From the NCBI RefSeq assembly GCF_026343185.1, contig NZ_JAPEMA010000001.1, positions 3,906,001 through 3,970,000 on the forward strand: a stretch of DNA of 64,000 nt, read 5' to 3'. This DNA is from Streptomyces sp. NBC_00091 (GTDB lineage Bacteria > Actinomycetota > Actinomycetes > Streptomycetales > Streptomycetaceae). Positions 43,015 to 53,501 of the stretch are shown one piece after another. The notes beneath the pieces were generated by a model. The model was not told the DNA's origin and made no database searches. It saw only the letters and a list, made by a program, of their open reading frames with translations. Made by a program: the position numbers and the translations under genes. The first letter of the stretch is position 1; every line of letters starts with the position of its first letter.

Positions 43015-46000
43015 ATGCTCAACAACGAAAACACCCCCGCCGCCGACAGTGGCAGCCCCAGCGACAACCTGCCTCCGCGCAGGCGTCGCCGCGCGGCTTC
43101 CCGGCCGGCCGGCCCGCCCGGCGGCGTCGCCGCCGCCCCCGAGGCCGTCGTGGAGGCGGCGCCCGTGGCTGCCGCCGAGGAGGCTCCGGCCGCCGCTGCG
43201 GCTCCGCGTGCCCGTCGTCGTGCCACCCGTGCCGTGACCGCGCCGGCCGCCGTGGCCGAGGCTGCCGAGGCCGTGGTCGTCGAGACCACCCCCGTGGCTG
43301 CCGCCGAAGAGGCTCCGGCCGCCGCCGCCCCGCGTACCCGCCGCCGTGCCACCCGCGCCGTCGCCGCTCCCGAGGCCGTCGTCGAGGCCGCCGAGGTCGA
43401 GGAGGAGGCTCCGGCCGCCGCTCCGGCTCCGCGTGCCCGTCGTCGTGCCACTCGCGCCGTGACCGCCCCCGAGGCCGTCGTGGCCGAGGCCGAGCCCGTG
43501 GCCGCCGAGGCCGTCGTCGAGGCCGCCGAGGTCGAGGAGGAGGCTCCGGCCGCCGCTCCGGCTCCGCGTGCCCGTCGTCGTGCCACCCGCGCCGTCGCCG
43601 CCCCGGTCGCCGCCGTCGAGGTCCCCGCGGCCGAGCCCGTGGCTGTCGAGGCCGAGGTCGAGGCCGAGGTCGAGGAGGAGGCTCCGGCCGCCGCTCCGGC
43701 TCCGCGTGCCCGCCGCCGTGCCACTCGCGCCGTGACCGCTCCGGCCGCCGTGGCCGAGGCCGCCGAGGAAGAGGCCCCCGCCGTCGCGGAGGAGGCCCCG
43801 AAGGCCGCCACCCGCGCCGTCACCGTCGCCGACGCCGTGGACGCCCCCAAGCGCGGCCGCCGCCGCGCCACCCGCTCCTCCGCCCCGGCGGCCCCCGCCG
43901 CCGCGGCCGCCCCCGCGCAGCCCGCGGCCGCCGCCGAGCCGGAGGCCCCGGCCCCGGCCGGCCGCCGCCGCGCCGGGCGTCCCGCCGTGGCCGTCTTCCA
44001 GGCCCCGGTCTTCGCCGAGCCGATGTTCCAGACCCCGGAGACCGCCGCCATGGCCGCCGCGGCCGCTGCCGCCGCCGTCCAGGCGGAGGAGGCCGAGGAG
44101 GAGGAAGAGGCCGAGGCCGTAGCCGAGGTCCAGGCCCCCGCCGCGCAGCCCGCCGGCCGCCGTCGCCGCCGTCGCGGCGCCGTCGAGCCCGCGGCCCCGG
44201 CCGAGGCCGAGCTCGTGGAGGAGGAGCCGGAGGCCGAGGCCGCCGAGTACGACGAGGACGAGACCGACGAGTCGGGCGAGCGCCCCTCGCGCCGCCGCCG
44301 TCGCGGTGGCCGTCGCCGCCGTCGCGGTGAGGCCGCCGACCTGGACGAGTCCGCTGAGGAGTACACCGAGGCCGAGGCCGCCGCGCAGGAGGCCGAGCAG
44401 CAGGAAGCCGAGCAGGAGGAAGAGGACGAGGAGGCCGACGAGGCCCTCGGTTCCTCCTCCAGCCGTCGTCGTCGCCGTCGTCGCCGCCGCAGCGGTGAGC
44501 CCGCCGACGTCACTGCCGAGGCCGAGGCGGGCGACGAGGACGGCGTCCGCACGGTGGTCAAGGTCCGCGAGCCGCGTCCGGCGCGCGAGAAGGCCGAACC
44601 TTCCGACGAGGTCCAGTCCATCAAGGGCTCGACCCGCCTGGAGGCGAAGAAGCAGCGCCGCCGCGAGGGCCGCGAGCAGGGCCGTCGTCGTGTGCCGATC
44701 ATCACCGAGGCCGAGTTCCTGGCCCGCCGTGAGGCCGTCGAGCGCGTGATGGTCGTCCGCCAGGCCGGCGAGCGTACCCAGATCGGCGTCCTCGAGGACA
44801 ACGTGCTCGTCGAGCACTACGTCAACAAGGAGGAGGCCACCTCCTACGTCGGCAACGTCTACCTGGGCAAGGTCCAGAACGTGCTGCCGTCGATGGAGGC
44901 CGCCTTCATCGACATCGGCAAGGGCCGCAACGCCGTCCTGTACGCCGGTGAGGTCAACTTCGAGGCGCTCGGCATGGCCAACGGGCCGCGCCGCATCGAG
45001 TCCGCCCTGAAGTCCGGCCAGTCCGTGCTCGTCCAGGTCACCAAGGACCCGATCGGCCACAAGGGCGCCCGCCTGACCAGCCAGGTCTCGCTGCCCGGCC
45101 GCTACCTGGTCTACGTGCCCGAGGGCTCGATGACCGGCATCAGCCGCAAGCTGCCCGACACCGAGCGCGCGCGTCTGAAGACCATCCTCAAGAAGATCGT
45201 CCCCGAGGACGCGGGCGTCATCGTGCGCACCGCCGCCGAGGGTGCGAGCGAGGACGAGCTGCGCCGCGACGTCGAGCGTCTGCAGGCCCAGTGGGAAGAC
45301 ATCCAGAAGAAGTCGAAGCAGATCACGACCTCGTCGCCGAGTCTGCTGTACGGCGAGCCGGACATGACCGTCCGCGTCGTGCGCGACATCTTCAACGAGG
45401 ACTTCTCGAAGGTCATCATCAGCGGTGACAGCGCCTGGGAGACCATCCACGGCTACGTGAACCACGTGGCCCCGGACCTGGCCGACCGGCTGTCCCGCTG
45501 GACCTCCGAGGTCGACGTCTTCGCGACGTACCGGATCGACGAGCAGCTCGCCAAGGCGCTCGACCGCAAGGTGTGGCTGCCCTCGGGCGGCTCCCTCGTG
45601 ATCGACAAGACTGAGGCGATGATCGTCATCGACGTCAACACCGGAAAGTTCACCGGTCAGGGCGGCAACCTCGAGGAGACCGTCACCAGGAACAACCTGG
45701 AGGCGGCCGAGGAGATCGTGCGCCAGCTGCGGCTGCGCGACCTGGGCGGCATCGTCGTCATCGACTTCATCGACATGGTCCTGGAGTCGAACCGCGACCT
45801 GGTCCTGCGGCGCATGCTGGAGTGCCTGGGCCGCGACCGTACGAAGCACCAGGTGGCCGAGGTCACCTCGCTGGGCCTGGTCCAGATGACCCGCAAGCGG
45901 GTGGGCCAGGGTCTGCTGGAGTCCTTCTCCGAGACCTGCGTCCACTGCAACGGCCGCGGTGTGATCGTGCACATGGAGACCCCGACCGCGATCGGCGGCG

Positions 46001-47016
46001 GTGGCAACGGCAAGCGCGCCAAGCGCCGCGGTGGCCGCGCCCTGGAGCACGAGCACGAGCTGGAGACCGTCGAGACGGTCGAGGCCGAGGTGCTCGAGGC
46101 GGAGACCGAGGCCGAGGTGGCCGCCGAGCTCGCCGCGCCGCGGGCGCTGCCGGAGCCGGCGTTCGTCCCGGACGAGGAGCTGTACAGCAGCCCGGCCGAG
46201 GCCGAGGCCGCGGCGGGCATCAGCGGGCGCCGCAACCGTCGCCGTGCCACCCGTAAGGCGACCGCTCCGGCGGGCGCCCCGCGCGGTGCGGAGCGGGCTG
46301 CCGCCCCGGCGCCGGCCCCGGTGGCCGCCGTGGCCCCGGTGGTGGAGGCCGAGCCGGTCACCGAGCCCGCCGACACGGTGCTGGAGCCGTCCGCCGAGGT
46401 CGTCGCCGAGGCCGTGGAGGCCGTGGAGACGGTCGAGACCGCCCCGGTCGCCCCGGTGGAGGAGGCCGCGCCGAAGGGCCGTACCCGTCGCCGGGCGACC
46501 CGTAAGGCGACCGCCCCGGAGCCGGAGCCCGTCGTGGCGCCGGAGCCGGTGGTGGAGGCCGTCATCGAGCCGGAGCCGGTCGTGGAGCCCGAGCCGGCCG
46601 CCCCGGCCGCCGTCGAGGTCCCGGCCGAGCCGGAGCCCGTCGTGGAGGCCGCCCCGGCCCGTCCGCGTCGCCGTGCCGTACGCAAGGCCACCGCGCCGGC
46701 GGGTGCGGCGGAGGCGGCCATCGTGGTCGTCGAGGCCCCCGCGGCCGAGTCCGCGCCGGCCGCCGAGGCGGAGGCCGCCCCGGCGGAGCCCGAGGCCGAG
46801 GCCCCGGCTGCTCCCGCCAAGAAGGCCGCCCGCAAGGCTCCGGCCAAGAAGGCGGCCACCACGGCGAAGAAGGCCCCGGCCAAGAAGGCGGCGGCCGCCA
46901 AGAAGACCGTCGCGAAGAAGGCGACGGTCAAGAAGACCGCGGCGAAGCGGGTTACGAAGAAGACCTCGGCGGCGGAGCAGACGCTCCCGTCCGTCTCGGC
47001 TCCTACCGAAGCCTGA
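43015..47016 (+). CDS. rne: Very long Rne/Rng-family ribonuclease
   Basis: This 1333-residue endoribonuclease processes rRNA and degrades mRNA. The catalytic core lies at about residues 579-990: an S1 domain ([20 protein letters not shown]), the metal aspartates in [13 protein letters not shown] and [11 protein letters not shown], and the zinc-link CVHCNGRG. About 570 residues before the core are Ala/Glu-rich with five copies of a 42-46 residue repeat containing [11 protein letters not shown], followed by Arg-rich and Glu-rich blocks. The C-terminus is Ala/Pro/Glu-rich and ends in a KKAxAKKA-type lysine tail. ATG 43015 ([11 protein letters not shown]) has GGGAG upstream; ATG 42892 is less likely. 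The gene lies upstream of rplU, as expected. Confidence 0.95.
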   Translation: MLNNENTPAADSGSPSDNLPPRRRRRAASRPAGPPGGVAAAPEAVVEAAPVAAAEEAPAAAAAPRARRRATRAVTAPAAVAEAAEAVVVETTPVAAAEEAPAAAAPRTRRRATRAVAAPEAVVEAAEVEEEAPAAAPAPRARRRATRAVTAPEAVVAEAEPVAAEAVVEAAEVEEEAPAAAPAPRARRRATRAVAAPVAAVEVPAAEPVAVEAEVEAEVEEEAPAAAPAPRARRRATRAVTAPAAVAEAAEEEAPAVAEEAPKAATRAVTVADAVDAPKRGRRRATRSSAPAAPAAAAAPAQPAAAAEPEAPAPAGRRRAGRPAVAVFQAPVFAEPMFQTPETAAMAAAAAAAAVQAEEAEEEEEAEAVAEVQAPAAQPAGRRRRRRGAVEPAAPAEAELVEEEPEAEAAEYDEDETDESGERPSRRRRRGGRRRRRGEAADLDESAEEYTEAEAAAQEAEQQEAEQEEEDEEADEALGSSSSRRRRRRRRRSGEPADVTAEAEAGDEDGVRTVVKVREPRPAREKAEPSDEVQSIKGSTRLEAKKQRRREGREQGRRRVPIITEAEFLARREAVERVMVVRQAGERTQIGVLEDNVLVEHYVNKEEATSYVGNVYLGKVQNVLPSMEAAFIDIGKGRNAVLYAGEVNFEALGMANGPRRIESALKSGQSVLVQVTKDPIGHKGARLTSQVSLPGRYLVYVPEGSMTGISRKLPDTERARLKTILKKIVPEDAGVIVRTAAEGASEDELRRDVERLQAQWEDIQKKSKQITTSSPSLLYGEPDMTVRVVRDIFNEDFSKVIISGDSAWETIHGYVNHVAPDLADRLSRWTSEVDVFATYRIDEQLAKALDRKVWLPSGGSLVIDKTEAMIVIDVNTGKFTGQGGNLEETVTRNNLEAAEEIVRQLRLRDLGGIVVIDFIDMVLESNRDLVLRRMLECLGRDRTKHQVAEVTSLGLVQMTRKRVGQGLLESFSETCVHCNGRGVIVHMETPTAIGGGGNGKRAKRRGGRALEHEHELETVETVEAEVLEAETEAEVAAELAAPRALPEPAFVPDEELYSSPAEAEAAAGISGRRNRRRATRKATAPAGAPRGAERAAAPAPAPVAAVAPVVEAEPVTEPADTVLEPSAEVVAEAVEAVETVETAPVAPVEEAAPKGRTRRRATRKATAPEPEPVVAPEPVVEAVIEPEPVVEPEPAAPAAVEVPAEPEPVVEAAPARPRRRAVRKATAPAGAAEAAIVVVEAPAAESAPAAEAEAAPAEPEAEAPAAPAKKAARKAPAKKAATTAKKAPAKKAAAAKKTVAKKATVKKTAAKRVTKKTSAAEQTLPSVSAPTEA
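43171..43745 (+). repeat. Coding tandem repeats in the N-terminal arm of rne
   Basis: Five near-identical units centred on GAGGCTCCGGCCGCC begin near 43171, 43297, 43396, 43531 and 43669. The last three share about 55 nearly identical bases at spacings of 135 and 138 bp. All spacings are multiples of three, so copy-number change would keep the frame. Confidence 0.85.
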
Positions 47017-47037
47017 TCCACCGCACCCGCAGCAACA

Positions 47038-47073
47038 GCACGTGGGTCCCGCTGCACGGCGGGGCCCACGTGC
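47038..47073 (+). terminator. Terminator after rne
   Basis: A 15-bp stem (47038-47052 with 47059-47073, one G-U pair) begins 22 bases after the rne stop and precedes the rplU promoter. Confidence 0.85.
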
Positions 47074-47087
47074 GCGCGGGGCCCGGT

Positions 47088-47116
47088 TTGACCCTCTGGA
47101 ACCAGCCCCGTAACCT
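47088..47116 (+). promoter_or_regulatory. rplU-rpmA promoter with long leader
   Basis: TTGACC (47088-47093) and TAACCT (47111-47116) are separated by exactly 17 bases, a near-consensus vegetative promoter. Transcription would start near 47123, leaving a leader of about 185 nt before rplU. Confidence 0.75.
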
Positions 47117-47309
47117 AGACCGTCGGCGTGTCTTGAACGATTACCCGTTCAGCGTGCGTCGCGCTCCTGAGCACCTTCCTCCCGCATCGTCCGCGCAAGC
47201 GGCCGTGCCACGGGAGAGGCCGCTCGTCCAATTCCGGATCACCGTGGGCCCCGGCCCGCGTGAGTGGCTGGCTTCAGGAGCATCCGTCCCGAGTGAGAGA
47301 GAGATCCGC

Positions 47310-47630
47310 GTGTACGCCATCGTGCGCAGCGGTGGTCGCCAGCACAAGGTTGCTGTCGGCGACATCGTTGAGGTTGACAAGATTTCCACTGCCAAGGTTG
47401 GCGACACGGTCGAGCTCTCGACCCTGCTCGTTGTCGACGGCGACGCCGTGACCAGCGACCCGTGGGTGCTGGCCGGGATCAAGGTTCAGGCCGAGATCGT
47501 GGACCACCACAAGGGCGCCAAGATCGACATCCTGCGCTACAAGAACAAGACCGGCTACCGCCGTCGCCAGGGTCACCGTCAGCAGTACACGGCGATCAAG
47601 GTCACCGGTATCCCCACGGCTGCGAAGTAA
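47310..47630 (+). CDS. rplU: 50S ribosomal protein L21
   Basis: This 106-residue protein starts [18 protein letters not shown] and contains [32 protein letters not shown] and [11 protein letters not shown], all typical of L21, which binds 23S rRNA. GTG 47310 is the homologous start, preceded by GAGAGAGA; the frame is open from 47070, but the upstream part is the untranslated leader. rpmA follows after 13 bases. Confidence 0.98.
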   Translation: MYAIVRSGGRQHKVAVGDIVEVDKISTAKVGDTVELSTLLVVDGDAVTSDPWVLAGIKVQAEIVDHHKGAKIDILRYKNKTGYRRRQGHRQQYTAIKVTGIPTAAK

Positions 47631-47643
47631 GAGGGACTGAGAC

Positions 47644-47898
47644 ATGGCACACAAGAAGGGCGCATCGTCCACCCGGAACGGGCGCGATTCCAATGCTCAG
47701 CGGCTCGGCGTGAAGCGCTTCGGCGGTCAGGTCGTTTCCGCTGGTGAGATCCTCGTCCGCCAGCGCGGCACCCACTTCCACCCGGGTTCGGGTGTGGGCC
47801 GTGGCGGCGACGACACGCTGTTCGCGCTGCAGGCCGGTGCCGTCGAGTTCGGTACCCACCGTGGCCGCAAGGTCGTCAACATCGTTCCGGCCGCCTGA
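47644..47898 (+). CDS. rpmA: 50S ribosomal protein L27
   Basis: This 84-residue protein begins [20 protein letters not shown] and contains [20 protein letters not shown]. The N-terminus reaches the peptidyl transferase centre. It is cotranscribed with rplU and followed by a terminator before obgE. Confidence 0.98.
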   Translation: MAHKKGASSTRNGRDSNAQRLGVKRFGGQVVSAGEILVRQRGTHFHPGSGVGRGGDDTLFALQAGAVEFGTHRGRKVVNIVPAA

Positions 47899-47933
47899 GC
47901 CAGCTTCTGCTGATCACGGCGTTCTGAACTTCC

Positions 47934-47988
47934 CGAGGGCGGATCTCAGCTCTTCCCGGCTCACGCCGGGAAGAGAGGTCCGCCCTCG
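47934..47988 (+). terminator. Long terminator between rpmA and obgE
   Basis: An outer 10-bp stem (47934-47943 with 47979-47988) and an inner 11-bp stem with a TCAC loop form one long hairpin with unpaired sides. It lies 36 bases after the rpmA stop. Confidence 0.85.
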
Positions 47989-48065
47989 GCGCGTTGTCAC
48001 ATAGACACGTTTAATGGGCAGCAAGGCCTGCCCGGGACATTCCCGCATGTATCTGGAGGAACACC

Positions 48066-49511
48066 ATGACCACCTTCGTGGACCGCGTCGAGCTGCACGT
48101 CGCCGCGGGTAACGGGGGCCACGGCTGCGCCTCCGTTCACCGGGAGAAGTTCAAGCCGCTCGGCGGCCCCGACGGCGGCAACGGCGGCCGTGGCGGCGAC
48201 GTCATCCTGGTGGTGGAGCAGGCGATCACCACCCTGCTGGACTACCACCACAGCCCCCACCGCAAGGCCACCAACGGCCAGCCCGGCGCGGGCGACAACC
48301 GCTCCGGCAAGGACGGTACGGACCTGATCCTGCCCGTCCCGGACGGCACCGTCGTCCTCGACAAGGAGGGCAACGTCCTCGCCGACCTCGTCGGCCAGGG
48401 CACCACCTACGTCGCGGCCGAAGGCGGCCGCGGCGGCCTCGGCAACGCCGCGCTCTCCTCCGCCCGCCGCAAGGCCCCCGGCTTCGCGCTCCTCGGCGTC
48501 CCCGGCACCACCGGCGACATCGTCCTGGAGCTGAAGACCGTCGCCGACGTGGCGCTCGTCGGCTTCCCGAGCGCGGGCAAGTCCTCGCTCATCTCGGTGC
48601 TCTCCGCGGCCAAGCCGAAGATCGCCGACTACCCCTTCACCACCCTGGTCCCCAACCTCGGCGTGGTCACCGCGGGCTCGACGGTCTACACGATCGCCGA
48701 CGTCCCGGGTCTCATTCCCGGCGCAAGCCAGGGCCGTGGCCTCGGGCTGGAGTTCCTGCGCCACGTCGAGCGCTGCTCGATCCTCGTGCACGTCCTGGAC
48801 ACCGCCACCCTGGAGTCCGACCGAGACCCGCTCGCCGACCTCGACGCCATCGAGAACGAGCTCAAGCTCTACGGCGGCGGCCTTGAGAAGCGCCCGCGCC
48901 TCGTCGTCCTGAACAAGGTCGACATCCCGGACGGCCAGGAGCTCGCCGACATGGTCCGCCCCGACCTGGAGGCGCGCGGCTACAAGGTCTTCGAGGTCTC
49001 CGCGGTAGCCCGTACGGGCCTCAAGGAGCTGTCCTACTTCCTCGCCGAGGTCATCGCCAAGGCCCGTGCCCGCAAGCCGAAGGAGGAGGCGACCCGCATC
49101 GTCATCCGCCCGAAGGCCGTGGACGACTCCGGCTTCACCATCACCTACGACGAGGTCGAGGACGTCTACAACGTCCGCGGCGAGAAGCCCGAGCGCTGGG
49201 TCCGCCAGACCGACTTCAACAACGACGAGGCCGTCGGCTACCTCGCCGACCGCCTCAACCGCCTCGGTGTCGAGGAGGCGCTGAAGAAGGCGGGTGCCCG
49301 CGCCGGTGACGGCGTCGCGATCGGCTCCGACGAGAACTCGGTCGTCTTCGACTGGGAGCCGACCGTGATGGCCGGCGCCGAGATGCTGGGCCGCCGTGGT
49401 GAGGACCACCGCCTGGACGCCCCGCGTCCGGCCACCACCCGCCGCAAGGACAAGGAAGCCCAGCGCGGGGACTCCGCCCAGAAGGAATACGACGAGTTCC
49501 GTCCCTTCTGA
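48066..49511 (+). CDS. obgE: GTPase Obg
   Basis: This 481-residue GTPase is involved in late 50S assembly, and in Streptomyces it influences differentiation. It has the glycine-rich Obg fold ([29 protein letters not shown]), a G domain with [20 protein letters not shown] and NKVD, and a C-terminal OCT domain ([20 protein letters not shown]) with a polar tail. ATG 48066 follows GGAGG. It has its own promoter region after the rpmA terminator. Confidence 0.98.
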   Translation: MTTFVDRVELHVAAGNGGHGCASVHREKFKPLGGPDGGNGGRGGDVILVVEQAITTLLDYHHSPHRKATNGQPGAGDNRSGKDGTDLILPVPDGTVVLDKEGNVLADLVGQGTTYVAAEGGRGGLGNAALSSARRKAPGFALLGVPGTTGDIVLELKTVADVALVGFPSAGKSSLISVLSAAKPKIADYPFTTLVPNLGVVTAGSTVYTIADVPGLIPGASQGRGLGLEFLRHVERCSILVHVLDTATLESDRDPLADLDAIENELKLYGGGLEKRPRLVVLNKVDIPDGQELADMVRPDLEARGYKVFEVSAVARTGLKELSYFLAEVIAKARARKPKEEATRIVIRPKAVDDSGFTITYDEVEDVYNVRGEKPERWVRQTDFNNDEAVGYLADRLNRLGVEEALKKAGARAGDGVAIGSDENSVVFDWEPTVMAGAEMLGRRGEDHRLDAPRPATTRRKDKEAQRGDSAQKEYDEFRPF

Positions 49512-49570
49512 TCGGATGCGTCTGCTCCGTCTTGAAGCCGGCTTTATGCCGTTCGCCTAGGATCCTGCGG

Positions 49571-51211
49571 GTGAGCAGCAGCGATTCCAGCAGTGACACC
49601 ACCTCCGCCGGCCCCACGGTCTCGGTGGTGGTGATCGCGTACAACGACGCCGGGCTCGTGGGCGAGGCCGTTTCCTCGGCCCTCGCCCAGGGCCCGGTGG
49701 TCGCCGAGGTCATCGCGGTCGACGACGCCTCCTCGGATGGGACCGCCCGGGTGCTGGACGGGCTGGCCGCGGCCCACCCGCGCCTGAAGGTCCTGCACCG
49801 GACGGAGAACAGCGGCGGCTGCGGCACCCCCCGCAACGACGGGATCGCGGCCGCGACCTCCCCGTACGTCCTCTTCCTGGACAGCGACGACGTCCTGCCG
49901 CCCGGCGCCGCCGGGGCCCTCCTGCGGGCGGCCGAGGAGCACCGCGCCCCGGTCACGGTCGGGGCGTGCGTGCGGCGCGAGCTGCCGGAGGGCCGCGAGG
50001 TGCCCTGGATGCCCGGCCTGTACACCCCGGGCGATGTCATCGAGCGGCCCGCCGACCGGCCCGAGCTGGTCCGCGACACCCTCTGCGTCAACAAGCTGTA
50101 CGAGCGCGCCTTCCTGGAGAAGCACGGGATCCGCTTCCCCGACGGCCGCTTCGTGTACGAGGACTTCGTCTTCACCTCCCGCGTCCTGGCCGCCGCACCC
50201 CGGATCGCGGTCGTCGGCGACCTCGTCTACGTGTGGCACGTGCGCCGCAGCGCCGCCCAGGTGTCGATCTCCCTGGACCGCAAGGACGTCGGCAACTGGC
50301 GCTCCCGCGTCGAGGCGCACCGCACGGCCTCCCGCACCCTCGCCGAGGCCTCCCCGGAGCTGGGCCGCGCCTGCCAGGTGAAGTTCCTCGACTACGACCT
50401 GCGCATGTACCTGCGCGAGCTCGGCAAGGACCCCGAGTACCAGGCCGCCTGGTGGACCCTGACCCGCGAGTACCTGGCCGGCTTCGACCCGGCCGACATC
50501 GGGGCCGCCCCCGCCCGGGCCCGCTGGATCGCCCGCTTGCTGGCGGCCGCCGGGGCACCGCCCGCCGACCTCGAGCGGCTGACCCGCTTCGCCGCCGAGC
50601 CGGCCCGGCTGCTGCCCCCGTACGCCGCCGACGCGGCCGGGGAGCCGGTGTGGAGCGCGGAGCTGCCGGTGCCGCTGGACGGGCTCGACGCCCTGCCGGT
50701 GGCCGAGCTGCCCGTCACCGTCGACGCCGAGCCCGCCGGGGGAGGGGCCGTCCGGATCCGGGTGCGCGACCTGTACGGGCGGCTCGCCGGGGCCGGTCCG
50801 CAGACCGTCGAGCTGAGCTTCCTGCCCCGGACGGGTGGCGAGCCCGTCCGGGTGCGTCCCGTGGAGCTGCGGGCCGCCGCCGACGGGGACGGCTGGAGCG
50901 CCGAGGTGCCCTTCAGGCCGGCCGCGCTGGCCGCCGAGGGACGCCGCCGGGGGCTGCGCGGGATGCAGGCCTGGGACGTCCGTGCGGGCGTGCGCTGCGC
51001 CGACGGAAGCTCCCTGCTCACCTCCCTGCGCCCCCTCGGGGGACTGCTCCGCCGCAGGGCCCTGCCCAGCAGCCGGTACGGTGTTCTGCTGGCGCAGCCC
51101 TACCGAACGGCCGCCGGAGCGCTGGCCTTGCGCCTCGCGCCCGGTGCCGGGGGCGCGCTGACCTTCGTACGCAACCGCCTCGACCGCGCCCGCACGCGCA
51201 GGTCACGCTAG
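49571..51211 (+). CDS. GT2 glycosyltransferase with TagF-like C-terminal domain
   Basis: This 546-residue protein begins with a GT-A glycosyltransferase domain: SVVVIAYNDAGLV, DDASSDGT, and SGGCGTPRNDGIAAATSPYV with the DSDD metal motif. The second half (about 330-546) has no catalytic motif; it resembles the beta-rich linker between the GT2 and CDP-glycerophosphotransferase parts of the 956-residue protein at 53498-56368, from which it may be a shortened copy. It probably transfers a sugar to a cell-wall glycopolymer. GTG 49571 is chosen because TAGGAT lies seven bases upstream (leaderless); the frame from 49532 is not conserved-looking. galE follows after 16 bases. Confidence 0.85.
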   Translation: MSSSDSSSDTTSAGPTVSVVVIAYNDAGLVGEAVSSALAQGPVVAEVIAVDDASSDGTARVLDGLAAAHPRLKVLHRTENSGGCGTPRNDGIAAATSPYVLFLDSDDVLPPGAAGALLRAAEEHRAPVTVGACVRRELPEGREVPWMPGLYTPGDVIERPADRPELVRDTLCVNKLYERAFLEKHGIRFPDGRFVYEDFVFTSRVLAAAPRIAVVGDLVYVWHVRRSAAQVSISLDRKDVGNWRSRVEAHRTASRTLAEASPELGRACQVKFLDYDLRMYLRELGKDPEYQAAWWTLTREYLAGFDPADIGAAPARARWIARLLAAAGAPPADLERLTRFAAEPARLLPPYAADAAGEPVWSAELPVPLDGLDALPVAELPVTVDAEPAGGGAVRIRVRDLYGRLAGAGPQTVELSFLPRTGGEPVRVRPVELRAAADGDGWSAEVPFRPAALAAEGRRRGLRGMQAWDVRAGVRCADGSSLLTSLRPLGGLLRRRALPSSRYGVLLAQPYRTAAGALALRLAPGAGGALTFVRNRLDRARTRRSR

Positions 51212-51227
51212 AGCTCGGGAGACACGC

Positions 51228-52247
51228 ATGACATTTCTGATCACCGGTGGCGCCGGCTACATCGGCGCGCACGTCGTGAGGGCGATGCTGCTCGCGGGTG
51301 AGAAGGTCGTGGTCTTCGACGACCTCTCGACGGGCAAGGAGGAGCGGGTCCCGGAGGGCGTCCCGCTGGTGACGGCCTCGGTGCTGGACCGCCTCGCCCT
51401 GGACCAGGCCATCGCCGAGCACAAGATCACCGGCGTGGTGCACCTGGCGGGCAAGAAGCAGGTCGGCGAGTCCGTCGAGAAGCCGCTGTACTACTACCAC
51501 GAGAACGTGCAGGGCCTGACGGTGCTGCTGGAGGCCGTGGCGGCGGCGGGCATCCGCAACTTCCTCTTCTCCTCCTCCGCCTCCGTCTACGGCATGCCCG
51601 ACGTGGACTCCGTCACCGAGGAGACCCCCTGCCGGCCGCTCAGCCCGTACGGCGAGACCAAGCTGGCCGGTGAGTGGCTGGTCCGCGCCGCCGGCAAGGC
51701 GCACGGCATCTCCACCGCCTGCCTGCGCTACTTCAACGTGGCGGGCGCGGCCACCCCCGAGCTCGCGGACACCGGGGTCTTCAACCTGGTCCCGATGGTC
51801 TTCGAGCGCTACGACGCCGGCGAGGGCGCCCGTATCTTCGGCGACGACTACCCGACCCCGGACGGCACCTGCATCCGCGACTACATCCACGTCGAGGACC
51901 TCGCGGACGCCCACGTGGTGGCCGCCCGCCGGCTCGCCGAGTGGGGAGCGGCCGGGGACCACAAGGACCTCACCGTCAACATCGGGCGCGGCGAGGGCGT
52001 CTCCGTCAAGGAGATGGTCGAGCTGCTGAACGCGGGCACCGGGCACACCTACGCGCCGGTCGTCACCCCGCGCCGCCCCGGCGACCCGGCGAAGGTCGTG
52101 GCCTCGGCCGACCGGATCGCCTCCGAGCTGGGCTGGAAGGCCCGCCACGACGTCCGCGAGATGATCGCCTCGGCCTGGACGGGCTGGGAGGCCAACCGCA
52201 AGGCCGCCGCCCACCGGGACCACCACAAGGACGTCCACACGGTCTGA
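51228..52247 (+). CDS. galE: UDP-glucose 4-epimerase
   Basis: This 339-residue short-chain dehydrogenase-type epimerase has the NAD site GGAGYIGAHVV, the catalytic YxxxK in SPYGETKLAGEW, and FSSSASVYG. It converts UDP-glucose and UDP-galactose, supplying UDP-galactose for the nearby glycosyltransferases. GGGAG precedes ATG 51228. It is in one unit with the upstream GT2 gene and ends at a strong shared terminator. Confidence 0.94.
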   Translation: MTFLITGGAGYIGAHVVRAMLLAGEKVVVFDDLSTGKEERVPEGVPLVTASVLDRLALDQAIAEHKITGVVHLAGKKQVGESVEKPLYYYHENVQGLTVLLEAVAAAGIRNFLFSSSASVYGMPDVDSVTEETPCRPLSPYGETKLAGEWLVRAAGKAHGISTACLRYFNVAGAATPELADTGVFNLVPMVFERYDAGEGARIFGDDYPTPDGTCIRDYIHVEDLADAHVVAARRLAEWGAAGDHKDLTVNIGRGEGVSVKEMVELLNAGTGHTYAPVVTPRRPGDPAKVVASADRIASELGWKARHDVREMIASAWTGWEANRKAAAHRDHHKDVHTV

Positions 52248-52262
52248 CCGACCGCTGTACGA

Positions 52263-52305
52263 CGAAGCCGCCCGCCCCGGACCGGATCCGGGGCGGGCGG
52301 CTTCG
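52263..52305. terminator. Bidirectional terminator between galE and the GT4 gene
   Basis: A perfect 19-bp stem (52263-52281 with 52287-52305) with a 5-nt loop lies between two convergent genes. It is one of the strongest hairpins in the window. Confidence 0.93.
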
Positions 52306-52328
52306 TACGGGGACCTGGTACGGGGGCC

Positions 52329-53501
52329 TCAGCGTTCCAAGAACGTGATCAGCTCTTCCCACCGGTCGGTGATCTCCGCGCTGGAGTAGCGGCGCACGTG
52401 CCGGAAGGCCTCGTCGCCGAGCCGGTCGCGCGTGTCCTGGTCCGACATCAGCGTGTCCAGGTGCCCGGCCAGCTCCATCGTGTTGCCCAGGCGGGCCAGC
52501 AGTCCGTCCTCGCCGTGCCGCACGATCTCCCGTACGCCCGGCGCGCAGTCGAAGGCGACCACGGGCAGGCCCGCCGCCATCGCCTCCAGCAGGGTGATCG
52601 GGAACCCCTCGGCCCGGGAGGCCTGGGCGAAGACGGAGGCCTCGCGCAGGGCGCCCAGCACGTCGCCGGTGCTGCCCATCCACTCCACGGACTCGTCCAG
52701 GCCGAGCGAGGTGCAGTGCGCCCGCAGGGTCGCCTCCTCCGCGCCCGCCCCGTAGATCCGCAGGGTCCAGTCGGGGTGGCGCGGGGCCGCGTCCGCCCAG
52801 GCGTCGAGGAGCAGGTCCATGCCCTTCTCGAAGGCGAGGCGGCCCACGCTCGCGACGACCTTCGCGGTGCGCGGGGCGGGGGAGTCCGGCATGAAGGGCA
52901 GCGGGTTCGGCATGCTGCCGACGTTCTCCATGCCGGCCCGGATCCACAGGTCCGCGTCCTCGGGGGTGAGCACGAGCATCCGGTCGACCTCGGGGTAGAA
53001 GCGGCGGACCCGCTCGCCCCGGGTGGACTTCTGGCTGGCCTCGAAGGACTCGTGGCTCATCCCGATGACCGACAGGCCCTTGGTGTCCGCGAGGGCCACC
53101 CACTCCATCGCCCAGACCTGGGTGACGATCACCACGGCGCCGGGCCGGGCCGCGCGGAACAGGTCGCTCAGCGTCTCGGCCTTGGCCCGCATCAGGGCCC
53201 GGCGGGCCGCCTGGCGGCGCCGCTCGGGCGCGTTGAGCCGGCCCTTGAGGCCGCGCAGCCGGCGCGCCTTCGGCGGGTGGGTCTCGTACAGGGTCGTCAC
53301 CTCGTACGGGAGGTCGGCGGGCAGCTGCTGCCGGAGCTCCTGGGCGACGGGCGCGATGCCCACGACGTGCACCCGGTGCCCGCGCTCGCTGAACAGCCGG
53401 GCCATCTGGTGGGACCAGGTGGTCACACCGCCGAGCTCGTCCACGCTGTTGGAGACGAGGAAGATGTCGCGGCCGCCCGCGGCGGGGGTCTCCTGGGTCA
53501 C
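52329..53501 (-). CDS. GT4-family glycosyltransferase
   Basis: This 390-residue GT-B enzyme has DELGGVTTWSHQMARLF near the N-terminus (acceptor side), VASVGRLAFEKGMDLLLDAW, and the retaining signature EGFPITLLEAMAAGLPVVAF with the C-terminal donor-binding glutamates. It is cytoplasmic and would transfer a nucleotide-activated sugar to a polymer or lipid carrier. GTG 53501 overlaps the stop of the upstream TagF-like gene by four bases (GTGA), so the two are translationally coupled and probably act on the same glycopolymer. Confidence 0.9.
   Translation of the reverse strand: MTQETPAAGGRDIFLVSNSVDELGGVTTWSHQMARLFSERGHRVHVVGIAPVAQELRQQLPADLPYEVTTLYETHPPKARRLRGLKGRLNAPERRRQAARRALMRAKAETLSDLFRAARPGAVVIVTQVWAMEWVALADTKGLSVIGMSHESFEASQKSTRGERVRRFYPEVDRMLVLTPEDADLWIRAGMENVGSMPNPLPFMPDSPAPRTAKVVASVGRLAFEKGMDLLLDAWADAAPRHPDWTLRIYGAGAEEATLRAHCTSLGLDESVEWMGSTGDVLGALREASVFAQASRAEGFPITLLEAMAAGLPVVAFDCAPGVREIVRHGEDGLLARLGNTMELAGHLDTLMSDQDTRDRLGDEAFRHVRRYSSAEITDRWEELITFLER

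Noticed and set aside
42712..46056. Open frame of 1114 codons antisense to rne
   Set aside because: Its Gly/Leu repeats are the complement of the Ala/Glu repeats of rne; it has no independent evidence of coding.
47070..47309. N-terminal extension of rplU
   Set aside because: L21 proteins begin at [11 protein letters not shown]; the frame upstream is merely open in the leader after a good promoter.
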